A stretch of 64,000 nucleotides of DNA from Magnetospirillum sp. (GCA_024707145.1 JANQAI010000013.1:112588-176587), one strand, 5' to 3'. Counted from the stretch's first letter, positions 20,453-30,170 are shown. The notes: generated from the sequence alone by a model not told the origin. Numbers and translations: made by a program.

Positions 20453-21347
20453 ATGGAAAACGTGCTCACCCTGATCGGCGCTGCCGGAATCGTCCTCGAT
20501 GACGGTCTGGTGGCTGATTTGCGTGCTGCCCTCAAGGGGCTGGGGGCCAACGTGGCGCCGCCCGACTGGCTGTCGCCGGGGCGGGTGCTGGACCTGCGCT
20601 TCGGCCATCTGGCGCCCGAGCAGGCGGAGGCCGCCGCCCGCCACCGGCTGGGCGAGCTCAAGGTGGACGTGGTGGCGCAGGCGCTGGAAGGCCGGCGCAA
20701 GCAGCTGCTGGTGGCCGACATGGATTCCACCATGGTGGTGGGCGAGACGCTGGACGAACTGGCGGACTATGCCGGCATCAAGGACAGGATCGCCGCCATC
20801 ACCGCACGGGCCATGAACGGCGAACTGGTGTTCGAGGCAGCGCTGCGCGAGCGCATCGGCCTGCTCGACGGCCTGCCCGAAAGCGCCCTGGCCGAGACCT
20901 GGGAACGCACCCGGCTGATGCCGGGCGCGGTGGAGCCTGGTGCGCACCATGAAGGCCAACGGCGCCTATGCCGTGCTGGTATCCGGCGGCTTCACCTATT
21001 TCACTAGCCGGGTCCGTGAGGCCTGCGGGTTCGACGTGGATTTGGGCAACCGCTTCATCTTCACCGACGGCAAGCTGGCTGGTGTCGAGGACCCCATCCT
21101 GGGACGCGAGACCAAGCTCTCGACCCTCATCGGCACCGCCGGCGAGCGCAAGATCCCGCTGTCCCTGGCGGTGGCGGTGGGCGACGGCGCCAACGACCTG
21201 GACATGCTGCGCGCCGCCGGCCTGGGCGTCGCCTATCACGCCAAGCCGGTGGTGGCGGCGGAAGCCCGCGTGCGGATCGACCACGGCGACCTGACCGCGC
21301 TGCTCTACGCCCAGGGCTACCGCGACGAGGATTTCGTTCCCGCCTGA
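20453..21347 (+). CDS. serB: Phosphoserine phosphatase, frameshifted
   Basis: SerB hydrolyses phosphoserine in the last step of serine synthesis. The HAD nucleophile motif DMDSTMV is intact near residue 89 and the late GDGANDLDML is present. The frame breaks at 20936-20937, where GAGCCTGG replaces the expected GAGCTGG; removing one C joins PGAVE to LVRTMKANG and restores a protein of about 297 residues. A short N-terminal domain precedes the HAD core, as in other SerB proteins. Confidence 0.92.
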
Positions 21348-21389
21348 TCGAAGGGGATAGCCGGGTTTCGGCCGCTCTTCCTCTATTAG

Positions 21390-21434
21390 ATAGCTTGCTA
21401 TGCTGTCGCCCCAGGTTTATTCATAGCTAGCTAT
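21390..21434 (+). promoter_or_regulatory. Twin palindromic operators and promoter of the membrane protein/MarR pair
   Basis: ATAGCTTGCTAT (21390-21401) and the perfect palindrome ATAGCTAGCTAT (21423-21434) lie 33 bases apart, about three helical turns. A -35-like TTGCTA (21396-21401) and a -10-like TATTCA (21418-21423), spaced by 16, fit between and into them. The MarR-type regulator encoded second in the unit is the likely binder, giving autoregulation. Confidence 0.65.
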
Positions 21435-21450
21435 TTTCATGGAGGCGGTC

Positions 21451-21954
21451 ATGCACCCGACCCTGAAATTCCTTCACCTGCTCGGATTGGCGCTGTTCCT
21501 GGGCAGCTTGCCGGCCCACATCATCCTGGGCGCCATCGCCCCGGGCGGCGACATCCCGTCCCAGGGCATCCTGTTCGCCCGTACGGTGATGAAGGTCATC
21601 ACCCTGGTGGCCACGGTGCCGGGATTGGTGCTGCTGGCGCTCACCGGCCTGCTGCGCTGGCGGGCGGCGCGGTGGGAGGCGGGCCGCCGCCGCTGGCTGA
21701 GCTGCCATGTGGCGCTGGGACTGGTGGCGGTCGCCAACGGTTTGGCGGTGCTGACTCCAGCGGTTCTCGATCTGGCCGCGCAGGCCCAAACCATGGTGGA
21801 TGGCGTCTTCGTCCCCGCGCAGTGGGATCGCACCAAGCTGTTGGAGGACGTGGCGGGGGGCATCAATCTGCTGGTGGCGCTGGCGGGCATGGCGCTGGCT
21901 TGTTTCCGCCCGGCACTGGCGTGGCGGCTTGATCGGAGCCGTCCCGCCCTTTAG
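21451..21954 (+). CDS. Predicted four-helix membrane protein
   Basis: This 167-residue protein has four hydrophobic segments (about residues 6-28, 44-64, 82-102 and 137-156) and resembles DUF2269-type integral membrane proteins; function is unknown. GGAGG at 21441-21445 sits five bases before ATG 21451, favouring it over ATG 21439. It is followed after nine bases by a MarR regulator, and twin palindromes precede it, so its expression is probably controlled by that regulator. Confidence 0.7.
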   Translation: MHPTLKFLHLLGLALFLGSLPAHIILGAIAPGGDIPSQGILFARTVMKVITLVATVPGLVLLALTGLLRWRAARWEAGRRRWLSCHVALGLVAVANGLAVLTPAVLDLAAQAQTMVDGVFVPAQWDRTKLLEDVAGGINLLVALAGMALACFRPALAWRLDRSRPAL

Positions 21955-21963
21955 GCTCGCGTC

Positions 21964-22422
21964 ATGCTCCGCCGCGAAGACTCTTTCGGCTATCTCGTCA
22001 ACATGCTGGCCCGCCTGTTCGCGCGCGGCCTTGATCGGCGGCTGGCCGGGTATGGCCTGAGCCACGGCCAGTTCCCGGCCCTGCTGATGCTGTGGAACCA
22101 GCCCGGCCTGACCCAGGGCGAGATCGCCCAGCGCGTCTGCGTGGAACAGCCGACCATGGCCAACACCTTGAATCGGATGGAGCGGGAAGGGCTGATCGAG
22201 CGCCATCCCGATGCCGACGACCGCCGGCGGGTGCTGGTCTATCCCAGCCAGCGGGCCATGGCCTTGCGAGACGAGGTGCTGGCACAGGCGATCGCCACCA
22301 ATGCGGCGGCCACCGAAGGCCTGGAGGAGCACGAAAAGGCCCTGGCCCAGGATCTGCTGCGCCGCATGATCGGCAATCTGGAGCGTGACGTGGGTGCCTA
22401 TACCGGGGCGGGCCGCGACTGA
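21964..22422 (+). CDS. MarR family transcriptional regulator
   Basis: This 152-residue protein has the winged-helix layout of MarR: a helix-turn-helix around LTQGEIAQRVCVEQPTMANT (about 50-70) and the wing DADDRRRVLVYPS. MarR proteins bind palindromes as dimers and release them on binding small ligands. It shares a transcription unit with the upstream membrane protein and is the best candidate to bind the two operators at 21390-21434. Its ligand is unknown. Confidence 0.88.
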   Translation: MLRREDSFGYLVNMLARLFARGLDRRLAGYGLSHGQFPALLMLWNQPGLTQGEIAQRVCVEQPTMANTLNRMEREGLIERHPDADDRRRVLVYPSQRAMALRDEVLAQAIATNAAATEGLEEHEKALAQDLLRRMIGNLERDVGAYTGAGRD

Positions 22423-22437
22423 CGCGGGGCCGCCGCC

Positions 22438-22806
22438 TCAGGCGGACAGGGCGGCGATATCCCCGTCGAGCCGGCCCAGGGCGACCCAATGGGACAGCTC
22501 GTCCGGGGAGAAGCCTTCCGGCGTGCCCAGCGGGCCGCTCCACAGGGCGTTCAGCGCCTCGCCGGCGGTCATGAACACCGCATTCTCGAACACCGGCGAA
22601 TGACGGCGGGCCGAGCGTTCCACCTGGGCGATGATGGACAGGAAACGGTCGTCCACCACCACCGCGTCCACCGCCAGCCCCTCGCGCCCGGCCAGATCCT
22701 CCAGCCGTGACACCCGCTCCAGCGCCACCGGGCACGACGCCGAGAAGCGGCGCAGACATTCCCAGCTAACCGAATGATCGGTGCAGACGATGATCTTGTG
22801 GGTCAT
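22438..22806 (-). CDS. Hypothetical protein, 122 aa
   Basis: I do not recognise a family. The N-terminus (THKIIVCTDHSVSWECLRRF) and the central VDAVVVDDRF resemble the strand pattern of a receiver-like or nucleotide-binding fold, but no conserved phosphoacceptor setting is clear. ATG 22806 follows GGTGG; a GTG at 22815 is also possible. It converges on the MarR gene with a 15-base gap and has no obvious partner. Confidence 0.55.
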   Translation of the reverse strand: MTHKIIVCTDHSVSWECLRRFSASCPVALERVSRLEDLAGREGLAVDAVVVDDRFLSIIAQVERSARRHSPVFENAVFMTAGEALNALWSGPLGTPEGFSPDELSHWVALGRLDGDIAALSA

Positions 22807-22921
22807 GGCGACCACCCTAAAGGTGCATTCTGCGGGTCAGTATGACCAAAGGGGAGGTCCGGCCGCAAACCACACTCTGCGATGATTTGTGATGGGATGT
22901 GGCGCCTGGAGCCGGATGCAT

Positions 22922-22970
22922 GCAGGTCGGCGCGAGGCCGCGCCAACCTGTTGTCATCGCGCTCTAGCGG
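22922..22970. repeat. 49-nt structured dispersed repeat, copy 1 (intergenic)
   Basis: This copy matches the copy at 56743-56791 at 46 of 49 positions. CAGGT-C-GGCGCG pairs with CGCGCC-A-ACCTG around AGGC, and GTCATCGCGCTCTAGCGG follows. One G-C pair here is an A-T pair in the other copy. It lies between a hypothetical gene and the degP terminator. Confidence 0.75.
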
Positions 22971-22980
22971 AACGGGGGGC

Positions 22981-23014
22981 GGAAATGAAAGAAGGGGGCT
23001 TTCGCCCCCCTTCT
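22981..23014 (-). terminator. Terminator after degP
   Basis: On the minus strand a G-rich/C-rich hairpin with a one-base bulge (GAAGGGGG...CCCCCTTC) is followed by CTTTCATTT. It lies 24 bases beyond the degP stop codon. Confidence 0.6.
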
Positions 23015-23037
23015 TCCCGATGCGTGGCCGTGCGGCC

Positions 23038-24552
23038 CTACTTCTTCTTGGCCTCGCCCAGGGTCAGCGCCACGTAGCGGGGCGCCTGGGCGGTCTCGAC
23101 GCGCAGCAGCAGGAACTTCTGTCCGGCGCCGCGGGCCTGGTCGATCAGCTTGACCAACTCGCCGGGGTTGCGCACCGGCTTGTGGCCGGCCTCGGTGATG
23201 ACGTCGCCGGGCTTCATGCCCTTCTCCGCCGCCGGGCCGTCCTTGACGTCGACGACCACCACGCCGGAGGTTTCCTCGTCCAGGCCGAACTTTTCGCGCA
23301 GCTGCGGGGTCAGCGTGGCCACCGACAGGCCGGTGCCGGGCACCACTTGGCCGCCGGGATTGGCCGGGGCCTTCTCCGGCGCCTTGGCCTGCTCGGGCTG
23401 CTCGTCCGCCATCTCGCCCACCGCGACGCTCAGGTTCTGGCGCTTGCCGTCGCGCCACAATTCCACCGGCACGCTCTTGTTGATGGGGGTTTCGGCGACG
23501 ATGCGCGGCAGCTTGCGCATCTCGGTGACGTCCTTGCCGTCGAACTTCAGGATGATGTCGCCTGCCTTGATGCCGGCCTTGGCCGCCGGGCTGCCTTCGT
23601 TGACCGAGGCCACCAGGGCGCCGCGCGATTCGGGCAGGCCCATGCTCTCGGCCAGCTCCTGGTCCAGCGACTGGATCCGTACGCCCAGCCAGCCGCGGCG
23701 GGTCTTGCCGAACTTCTTCAGGTCTTCCACCACCGGCTTGGCCAGCGAGGACGGAATGGCGAAGCCGATGCCGATGGAGCCGCCCGAGGGCGAGAAGATG
23801 GCGGTGTTGATGCCGATCACCTCGCCGGCCATGTTGAACATGGGGCCGCCGGAATTGCCCCGGTTGATGGAGGCGTCGGTCTGCAGGAAGTCATCGTAGG
23901 GGCCGGCGTTGATGTCGCGGGCCCGTGCCGAGACGATGCCGGCGGTGACGGTGCCGCCCAGGCCGAACGGATTGCCGATGGCCAGTACCCAGTCGCCCAC
24001 GCGCGAGTCGTCGGAATTGCCGAAGCCCACCGCGGTCAGCGCCTTCTTGCCGGGGTCGATCTTCAGCAGCGCCAGGTCGGTCTTGGTGTCGCGGCCCACC
24101 AGGGTGGCCTTGTAGACCGAATCGTCGTGCAGGGTGACCGTGATCTCGTCGGCGTCGGCGATGACGTGGTTGTTGGTCACCACGTAGCCGCCCCCGTCGA
24201 TGATGAAGCCCGAACCCAGCGAGGTGGCCCGGCGCGGGGTGGCGTCGGGGCGCATCTGGCGTTCGAAGAATTCCTTGAAGAACTCCTCGAACGGCGAGCC
24301 CGGCGGGAATTGCGGCATCTCGGGGATGCGCTCGGGGTTCTTGATGGTCTGGGTGGTCGAGATGTTGACCACCGCCGGCAGCAGCTTTTCCGCCAGGTCC
24401 GAGAAACCGGCGGGGGCTTCGCGCGCGCTGGCCGCCACCGATTGCAGCAGCAGGGCGATGGCCACCAGGGCCGCCAGGACCATGGCGGGCAAGCGCATGT
24501 CAGCGGTTGCCGCGCGGACGCGCGCGTCGTTCACGTTTCTTGGGTTCTGCAC
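23038..24552 (-). CDS. degP: Do-like periplasmic serine protease (DegP/MucD)
   Basis: This 504-residue envelope protease and chaperone has an N-terminal hydrophobic signal (about 20-42), a trypsin-like domain with triad H129 (TNNHVI), D159 (TDLAL) and S234 (GNSGGP), then two PDZ domains. The start is GTG 24552, with GAGGAGGG placed eight bases before it. It lies downstream of hflK, hflC and the DUF2065 gene, the usual order in many proteobacteria, and shares their role in membrane and envelope protein quality control. Symbol by family. Confidence 0.93.
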   Translation of the reverse strand: MQNPRNVNDARVRAATADMRLPAMVLAALVAIALLLQSVAASAREAPAGFSDLAEKLLPAVVNISTTQTIKNPERIPEMPQFPPGSPFEEFFKEFFERQMRPDATPRRATSLGSGFIIDGGGYVVTNNHVIADADEITVTLHDDSVYKATLVGRDTKTDLALLKIDPGKKALTAVGFGNSDDSRVGDWVLAIGNPFGLGGTVTAGIVSARARDINAGPYDDFLQTDASINRGNSGGPMFNMAGEVIGINTAIFSPSGGSIGIGFAIPSSLAKPVVEDLKKFGKTRRGWLGVRIQSLDQELAESMGLPESRGALVASVNEGSPAAKAGIKAGDIILKFDGKDVTEMRKLPRIVAETPINKSVPVELWRDGKRQNLSVAVGEMADEQPEQAKAPEKAPANPGGQVVPGTGLSVATLTPQLREKFGLDEETSGVVVVDVKDGPAAEKGMKPGDVITEAGHKPVRNPGELVKLIDQARGAGQKFLLLRVETAQAPRYVALTLGEAKKK

Positions 24553-24664
24553 CGACGAGACCCTCCTCAGGGGATAGGCCCGAGCCGTCGGCCCGGGCGT
24601 CTCAGATTTGGTTCTGCGCCTGCCGCCGTCAAGCGATTAAGGCAAAGTCTACCATCGGACGAGA

Positions 24665-24865
24665 CTATGGCCTCACTATGGCAGCGCGAACCAGCCAGAC
24701 ACCCGTCACGCCGGCGGCGGCGGCAACAACCCCGAACAGCCTGAGGTGGGCGTGCGGCATGGCCAGTACGGCGGCGATCATGCGCTGCATGGCGCCGGGA
24801 AAGAGGGCGTAGGCCACGCCCTCCAACGCCAGCGCCAGGCAAAGCGCGGTCAGGAAGTCCCTCAC
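24665..24865 (-). CDS. DUF2065 small membrane protein
   Basis: This 66-residue protein has two hydrophobic segments (about 4-24 and 40-60) and matches the DUF2065 family, small inner-membrane proteins usually found just after hflC. Its ATG overlaps the hflC stop by four bases, so it is translationally coupled. Function is unknown; context suggests a link to the HflKC-FtsH complex. Confidence 0.85.
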   Translation of the reverse strand: MRDFLTALCLALALEGVAYALFPGAMQRMIAAVLAMPHAHLRLFGVVAAAAGVTGVWLVRAAIVRP

Positions 24866-25737
24866 CGGCGGCCGGCCGCTCCGCCGTTGAAGTGCCGGAA
24901 GAACTCGCTGTCGGGCGACAGCACCATGGTGGTGTTGCCATCCGTCAGGGTGGCGCGATAGGCCTCCAGCGAACGGTAGAAGTCGTAGAACTTCGGGTCG
25001 CGGCCATAGGCCTCGTTATAGACGCGCGAGGATTCGGCGTCGCCCTGGGACCGCAGCACGTTGGCGGCACGGGTGGCCTCGGCCAGGATGACGGTGCGCT
25101 CGCGGTCGGCGCGGGCGCGGATCTGCTGGCCCCATTCGTAGCCCTGGGCGCGCAGCTCCTTGGCCTGGCGCTCGCGTTCCGACTTCATGCGGTCGTAGAT
25201 GGCTTGGCTGGTTTCCTCGGGCAGGTCGGCGCGGCGGATGCGCACGTCGGCCACGGCGATGCCGTAGGTGGCGGCGCGGTCGGCCACTTCCTTCTGGATG
25301 TCCTGCATCAGCCGGGTGCGTTCGTCGGACAGCAGCGAGGGCAGCATGATCTGGCCCATGGCCTGGCGCAGGGCCGAACTGACCACCTGGGTCAACTGGT
25401 TGCGGGCGTTCGCCTCGTTGCGCAGGGTCTGGTAGAACTTCAGCGGGTCGGCGATGCGGTAGCGGGTGTAGGTGTCCACCACGATGCGCTTCTGGTCGCC
25501 CAGGATGATTTCCTCGGCCGGCGGCTCCAGCGACAGCAGGCGCTGCTCGTAGCGCACCACTTCCTCGATCAGCGGCCATTTCACGTGCAGGCCGGGATCC
25601 TTGATGGTGGCGCGATGGGCGCCCAGGCGCAGCACCAGGGCCTGTTCGGCCTGGGACACCACGAACAGCGACGAGGCGACCACCACTAGCAGCACGGCCA
25701 GGGCGGCGGCACCGCCCATGAGAGCGGGGCGGTTCAT
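24862..25737 (-). CDS. hflC: Protease modulator HflC (SPFH/band 7)
   Basis: HflC is a membrane-anchored SPFH protein that with HflK forms a large assembly around the FtsH protease. The 291-residue protein has an N-terminal membrane segment (about 8-28), a band-7 domain and a C-terminal helical region with alternating charges (DRMKSERERQAKELRAQGYE). Its ATG overlaps the hflK stop by four bases. Confidence 0.95.
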   Translation of the reverse strand: MNRPALMGGAAALAVLLVVVASSLFVVSQAEQALVLRLGAHRATIKDPGLHVKWPLIEEVVRYEQRLLSLEPPAEEIILGDQKRIVVDTYTRYRIADPLKFYQTLRNEANARNQLTQVVSSALRQAMGQIMLPSLLSDERTRLMQDIQKEVADRAATYGIAVADVRIRRADLPEETSQAIYDRMKSERERQAKELRAQGYEWGQQIRARADRERTVILAEATRAANVLRSQGDAESSRVYNEAYGRDPKFYDFYRSLEAYRATLTDGNTTMVLSPDSEFFRHFNGGAAGRR

Positions 25738-26885
25738 CGGGCGCCTCCCTGGGCGGCAGGGGCGGCGGGCTGGGGTGCCGGCTTCAGGGCGGGCAGCGGC
25801 AGATAGGGCACCACGCCCTGGCCCTTGGCGGCCGGGTCGAGCACCACCTTGGGAGTGTTTTTCAGCACGCTTTCCATGGTCTCCAGATACAGGCGGCGCT
25901 CGGTGACGTCCTGGGACTGGCGATAGGCGTTGTACAGCGCCAGGAAGCGCTTGGTTTCGCCTTCCGCCTGATTGAGCACCTGCTCCTTGTAGGCTTCCGC
26001 CTCCTGGACCAGGCGCTCGGCCTCGCCGCGGGCGCGCGGGATGATGTCGTTGCGATAGGCCTCGGCCTCGTTGCGGGCGCGTTCCTGGTCGGCGCGGGCA
26101 CGCTGCACGTCGTTGAAGGCGTCGATGACCGCGCTCGGCGGTTCCACCTTCTGCAACTGCACCTGGGTGATCAGGATGCCAGAGTCATAGGAATCCAGCA
26201 GGCGCTGCAATTCCACCTTGGCGGAGGCGGCGATCTGCTCGCGCTTGTCCGACAGGGCGGCCTGGATGGGGTTGCGGCCGATGACGTCGCGCATGGCCGA
26301 TTCGGCGGCCACCTTCACGGTGCCCTCGGGGTCCTTGATGTTGAACAACACCTTGCCGGCGTCCCTCATCACCCAGAACACGGTGAAATCGGTCTCGACG
26401 ATGTTCTCGTCGCCGGTCAGCATGCGGCTTTCCTCGGGCACGTCGCGGCCGGCCTGGGTGCGCTCGAAGCGGCTTTCCGCCGAGGTGCGGAAGCCCAGGT
26501 TCAACTGGTTGACCTTGGTCACCTTGGGCAGCAGCACGGTTTCGATGGGATAGGGCAGGTGGTAGTGCAGGCCCGGCTCGGTGGTGTCCACCCACTTGCC
26601 GAAACGCAGGACCACGCCCTGTTCGTCGGGTTGCACCTTGTAAATGCCGGTGGCGGCCCAGGCGGCGACAGCCAATGCCACCACTAGGCCGATGCCACGG
26701 CCGCCGCCGAAGCCGCCGCCGCCGGGTATGGCGCGGCGCAGCTTTTCCTGGCCGCGGCGGATGATCTCGTCGAAATCGGGGGCGGGGCCTTGGTTGCCGC
26801 CACCGGGGCCGCGGCCCCAGGGGCTATTGCCGCCATTATTGCCACCCCAGGGGCCTCCGCCGCCCCCTTGAGGATTCCAAGGCAT
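25734..26885 (-). CDS. hflK: Protease modulator HflK (SPFH/band 7)
   Basis: HflK pairs with HflC to modulate FtsH. The 383-residue protein begins with a Gly/Pro/Asn-rich tail (MPWNPQGGGGGPWGG), then a membrane segment (about 73-93), a band-7 domain (VQPDEQGVVLRFGKW onward) and a helical C-terminus. The frame is open 48 codons further upstream, but GGGAGAG lies just before ATG 26885 and the protein then starts as expected. A sigma70-like promoter lies 65 bases upstream. Confidence 0.95.
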   Translation of the reverse strand: MPWNPQGGGGGPWGGNNGGNSPWGRGPGGGNQGPAPDFDEIIRRGQEKLRRAIPGGGGFGGGRGIGLVVALAVAAWAATGIYKVQPDEQGVVLRFGKWVDTTEPGLHYHLPYPIETVLLPKVTKVNQLNLGFRTSAESRFERTQAGRDVPEESRMLTGDENIVETDFTVFWVMRDAGKVLFNIKDPEGTVKVAAESAMRDVIGRNPIQAALSDKREQIAASAKVELQRLLDSYDSGILITQVQLQKVEPPSAVIDAFNDVQRARADQERARNEAEAYRNDIIPRARGEAERLVQEAEAYKEQVLNQAEGETKRFLALYNAYRQSQDVTERRLYLETMESVLKNTPKVVLDPAAKGQGVVPYLPLPALKPAPQPAAPAAQGGAR

Positions 26886-26949
26886 ACGCTCTCCCTTCAC
26901 GTCCAAAGGTCGGTCCCGTCGGCCGCCTTGTCCGCGGGCCCCCTCTCGC

Positions 26950-26978
26950 CTTATAGGCCAGGAAAAGGGGGCAGGCAA
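26950..26978 (-). promoter_or_regulatory. Candidate promoter of hflK-hflC-DUF2065-degP
   Basis: On the minus strand TTGCCT (26973-26978) and TATAAG (26950-26955) are separated by 17 bases. It lies in the 314-bp divergent region between hflK and mrp, which otherwise shows only a C run at 27164-27174. Confidence 0.45.
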
Positions 26979-27083
26979 CGCGCGGGAGGGGGTGGCCGCC
27001 AGGAATTCCGCCCATATGGAGAAGACCATGGCCTTTTCAAGGCGAGGCGCTTTGCCCCCGCACTGTCCACTTGACCAACGTCC

Positions 27084-27112
27084 TTAACAAAAGTTGGCGA
27101 CGGTCCTATATC
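27084..27112 (+). promoter_or_regulatory. Candidate promoter of mrp
   Basis: TTAACA (27084-27089) and TATATC (27107-27112) with an exact 17-base spacer lie 88 bases before the mrp start codon. Confidence 0.55.
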
Positions 27113-27199
27113 AGGGGCGCTAAGCACTCCTTCAGGCGAAGCTGAAACGCCATCCATCATCACCCCCCCCCTTGCCGGGACCAGCGGAGACCCAAGTCA

Positions 27200-28307
27200 A
27201 TGGCCGAACTGAACGAAGCCCTTGTGCTCGATGCGCTCAAGCGGATCGCCGATCCCGATCGCGGCGCCGACATCGTCACCTTGGGCATGGTTTCGGGCGT
27301 GGCGGTGAAGAACGGCCACGTGGCCTTCGCCATCGAGGTGGACCCGGCCCGCGCCCAGGCCATGGAGCCGGTGCGCGCGGCGGCCGAGAAGGCGGTGCAC
27401 GCGCTGCCCGGCGCGCTGAGCGTGTCGGCGGTGCTGACCGCCCAGCGCGCGCCGCAGCAGGGGCACGGTCATGCCCATGCCCCGCAGAAGGGCGCCGAAC
27501 GGCCGCTGCTGCCCCACGTCAAGTCCATCATCGCCGTGGCTTCGGGCAAGGGCGGCGTGGGCAAGTCCACCACCGCCACCAACCTGGCACTGTCCTTCGC
27601 CCGCATGGGCCTCAAGGTCGGCCTGTTCGACGCCGACATCTATGGCCCCCTCCATGCCGCGCATGCTGGGCATCGCCGGCGAGCCGGTCAGCCCCGACGG
27701 CGAGACCCTGCTGCCCATGGAGAACCACGGCATCAAGTGCATGTCCATCGGCTTCCTGGTGCCCGAGGACAGCCCCATCATCTGGCGCGGCCCCATGGTC
27801 ATGGGCGCCCTGAACCAGCTGATGCGCGACGTGGAGTGGGGCGAACTGGACGTGATGGTCATCGACATGCCGCCGGGCACCGGCGACACCCAGCTGACCA
27901 TGAGCCAGAACGTGCCGCTGACCGGCGCGGTCATCGTCTCGACGCCGCAGGACATCGCCCTGCTGGACGCCCGCAAGGGCCTCAACATGTTCCGCAAAGT
28001 GGACGTGCCGGTGCTCGGCCTGATCGAGAACATGAGCTATTACGTCTGCCCCAATTGCGGCGACGAAGCCCACATCTTCGGCCATGGCGGCGCCAAGGCC
28101 GAGGCCGCGCGGCTGTCGGTGGAGTTCCTGGGCGAGGTGCCGCTGGATATCGCCATCCGCGAAACCTCGGACCAGGGCCAACCCATCGTAGTGTCGCGGC
28201 CCGACAGCCCCCATGCCCAGGCCTACGGCGCCATTGCCCGCAAGGTGTGGGACAAGGTGCAGATGCTGCAGGGCGGCCGCAAGGGGCCGAAGATCAGCTT
28301 CGAGTAG
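27200..28307 (+). CDS. mrp: Mrp/ApbC-type iron-sulfur carrier ATPase, frameshifted
   Basis: Mrp proteins carry Fe-S clusters to apoproteins. The N-terminus is an MIP18-like domain (about 1-80), then comes a P-loop ATPase with the deviant Walker A motif [21 protein letters not shown] and the cluster-binding CPNC pair. The frame breaks at 27650, where GGCCCCCTCC has one C too many; removing it gives [12 protein letters not shown] and about 368 residues. The His-rich linker GHGHAHAP joins the two domains. Confidence 0.92.
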
Positions 28308-28397
28308 GAAATCCGTCGCGGGACTGCAACCCTAATGGGGTGCTGTTCCGATCATAAGGTGTGATACGCTTCCCTGGCGCAATCCAGGGGGTGGGTC

Positions 28398-30170
28398 ATG
28401 CCGGATCGAACTGACGCGTCTCGTCCAGCCGATAACAGGGTTTTCGAGCTGTCCATCGTCATGGCCGGCGCCGTTTCCGGCGGCGCCTACCAGGGTGGTG
28501 CGATGGATTTCCTCATCCAGGCCGTGGACGCCTGGACCCGCGCCAAGGCGGAACCCGACGGGGCTCCCGACGAGGACCGAGTGCCCGTGCCCGACCACGA
28601 CGTGGTGCTGCGCGGCTTTGCCGGCACCTCGGCGGGAAGCTACACCGCAGCCATCGCCACGGTGGCGTTGCGCTACGATTTTCCGCCGGTGGTCGACCCT
28701 CAGGCGGAACCGGGCGCCAATCCGTCGGAGAAATCCGAGAATCCCTTCTTCGAGGCGTGGGTCAACCGCGTCGATATCGACAGCCTGTTGCAACACCGCG
28801 ACTTCAAGACGGCGTCCCGCCTGCCGGGCCGTCAGGTGCTGTCGCTGCTGGATTGCACCGCCATCGACGCGACCGTGGACGACCTGCTGGACATGCGGGC
28901 GCCGGACAAGCGGCGCGCCTGGGTGGCCGATCCGCTGGCGGTGCGGCTGACCCTGGGCAATCTGCGCGGCGTTCCCTACGGCTTCGCCCTGGGGCACGGG
29001 TCGGCCATCACCCACGAGATGACCCTGCATGCCGACAATTACGATTTCGCCGTCCAGGGGCGGGGGGCATGGCCCGCCAGCCTGAACGCCGGCTACACTC
29101 CCCTGCTTGCCAACAACGACCGCATCCGATGGGGGGCGCTGGGGCAGTCGGCCAAGGCCTCGGCGGCTTTTCCCTTCGCCCTGCGGCCCCGGCTGGTCGA
29201 GCGGCCGGCCAGCGACTACCGGGGGCGGGAGTTCCTCGATCCGGGCGACGGGCTGACCTTTCCCAAACGCGCCATCGCCATCCCGCCCCTGCCCACCATG
29301 CCGCCGGATTACGCCTTCATGTGCATGGACGGCGGCATCATGAACAACGAGCCGCTGGAATTGGGGCGGACCCTGCTGCTGACGCATCTCACCGATTCCA
29401 ATCCGCGCGACGGCGTCAACGCCACCCGCGCGGTGGTGATGATCGATCCCTTCGTGGACCCGGCCGACATCAGCCATGCCACCGAGGAGGTGCCGCTGCC
29501 CGCCCTGGTCATGCCGCTGCTGAACGCATGGAAGGCGCAGTGCCGCTTCAAGCCGGAAGACCTGGCCATGGCGGGGCAGCAGGACATCTTCAGCCGCTTC
29601 ATCATCGCACCCAAGCGCAGCCTGCCGCCGCGCCCGCCCGGAAGGCCCGAAGGCGAACCCCCCAATCCGCTGGCCTCGGACGGATTGGGGGCCTTCCTCG
29701 GCTTTTTCGACCGGGCCTTCCGGGTGCACGATTTCCAGTTGGGGCGGCGCAATACCCAGCAGTTCCTGCGCCGGGAGCTGGCGGTGCCGTGCGACAACGT
29801 GGTGGTCCGGTCGTGGTGGAACCGCCTGACGCCCCAACAGCAGGCCAAGGCCAAGGACCTGGGCTGGGCGTTCGACGGCCGCGACGGCGTGACCTATGTG
29901 CCGCTGGTGCCGTTGATGCCCGGGGTCCGCGACGAAATCCCCGAATGCCCGTGGCCCGAGGCGCCGGACCCCAAATCCTTCCATGATCCCCTGGGCGACC
30001 GCCTCGACAGGGTGGTCGGCGGATTGCTGGTCGAGTTCGGGTCGTCGTTCCTCATGCGTCTGGCGATCAAGGGGCTCTGGCGCTTCGTCTACCGTTCCGA
30101 CGTCCTCGACAGGATCGTGGACACGCTGGACAAGGCCTTTGCCGCCCAGTGGTTCGCCCGCAAGCCGTAG
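28398..30170 (+). CDS. Patatin-like phospholipase family protein
   Basis: Patatin enzymes hydrolyse lipid acyl esters with a Ser-Asp dyad. The 590-residue protein shows a glycine-rich oxyanion stretch (MAGAVSGGAYQGG, about 22-34), the nucleophile elbow GTSAGS (about 76-81) and the DGG motif (CMDGGIMNNEP, about 313). It is much longer than simple patatins, with large inserts and a C-terminal extension of unknown role. There is no clear signal peptide. It stands alone upstream of ssrA; substrate is unknown. Confidence 0.85.
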   Translation: MPDRTDASRPADNRVFELSIVMAGAVSGGAYQGGAMDFLIQAVDAWTRAKAEPDGAPDEDRVPVPDHDVVLRGFAGTSAGSYTAAIATVALRYDFPPVVDPQAEPGANPSEKSENPFFEAWVNRVDIDSLLQHRDFKTASRLPGRQVLSLLDCTAIDATVDDLLDMRAPDKRRAWVADPLAVRLTLGNLRGVPYGFALGHGSAITHEMTLHADNYDFAVQGRGAWPASLNAGYTPLLANNDRIRWGALGQSAKASAAFPFALRPRLVERPASDYRGREFLDPGDGLTFPKRAIAIPPLPTMPPDYAFMCMDGGIMNNEPLELGRTLLLTHLTDSNPRDGVNATRAVVMIDPFVDPADISHATEEVPLPALVMPLLNAWKAQCRFKPEDLAMAGQQDIFSRFIIAPKRSLPPRPPGRPEGEPPNPLASDGLGAFLGFFDRAFRVHDFQLGRRNTQQFLRRELAVPCDNVVVRSWWNRLTPQQQAKAKDLGWAFDGRDGVTYVPLVPLMPGVRDEIPECPWPEAPDPKSFHDPLGDRLDRVVGGLLVEFGSSFLMRLAIKGLWRFVYRSDVLDRIVDTLDKAFAAQWFARKP

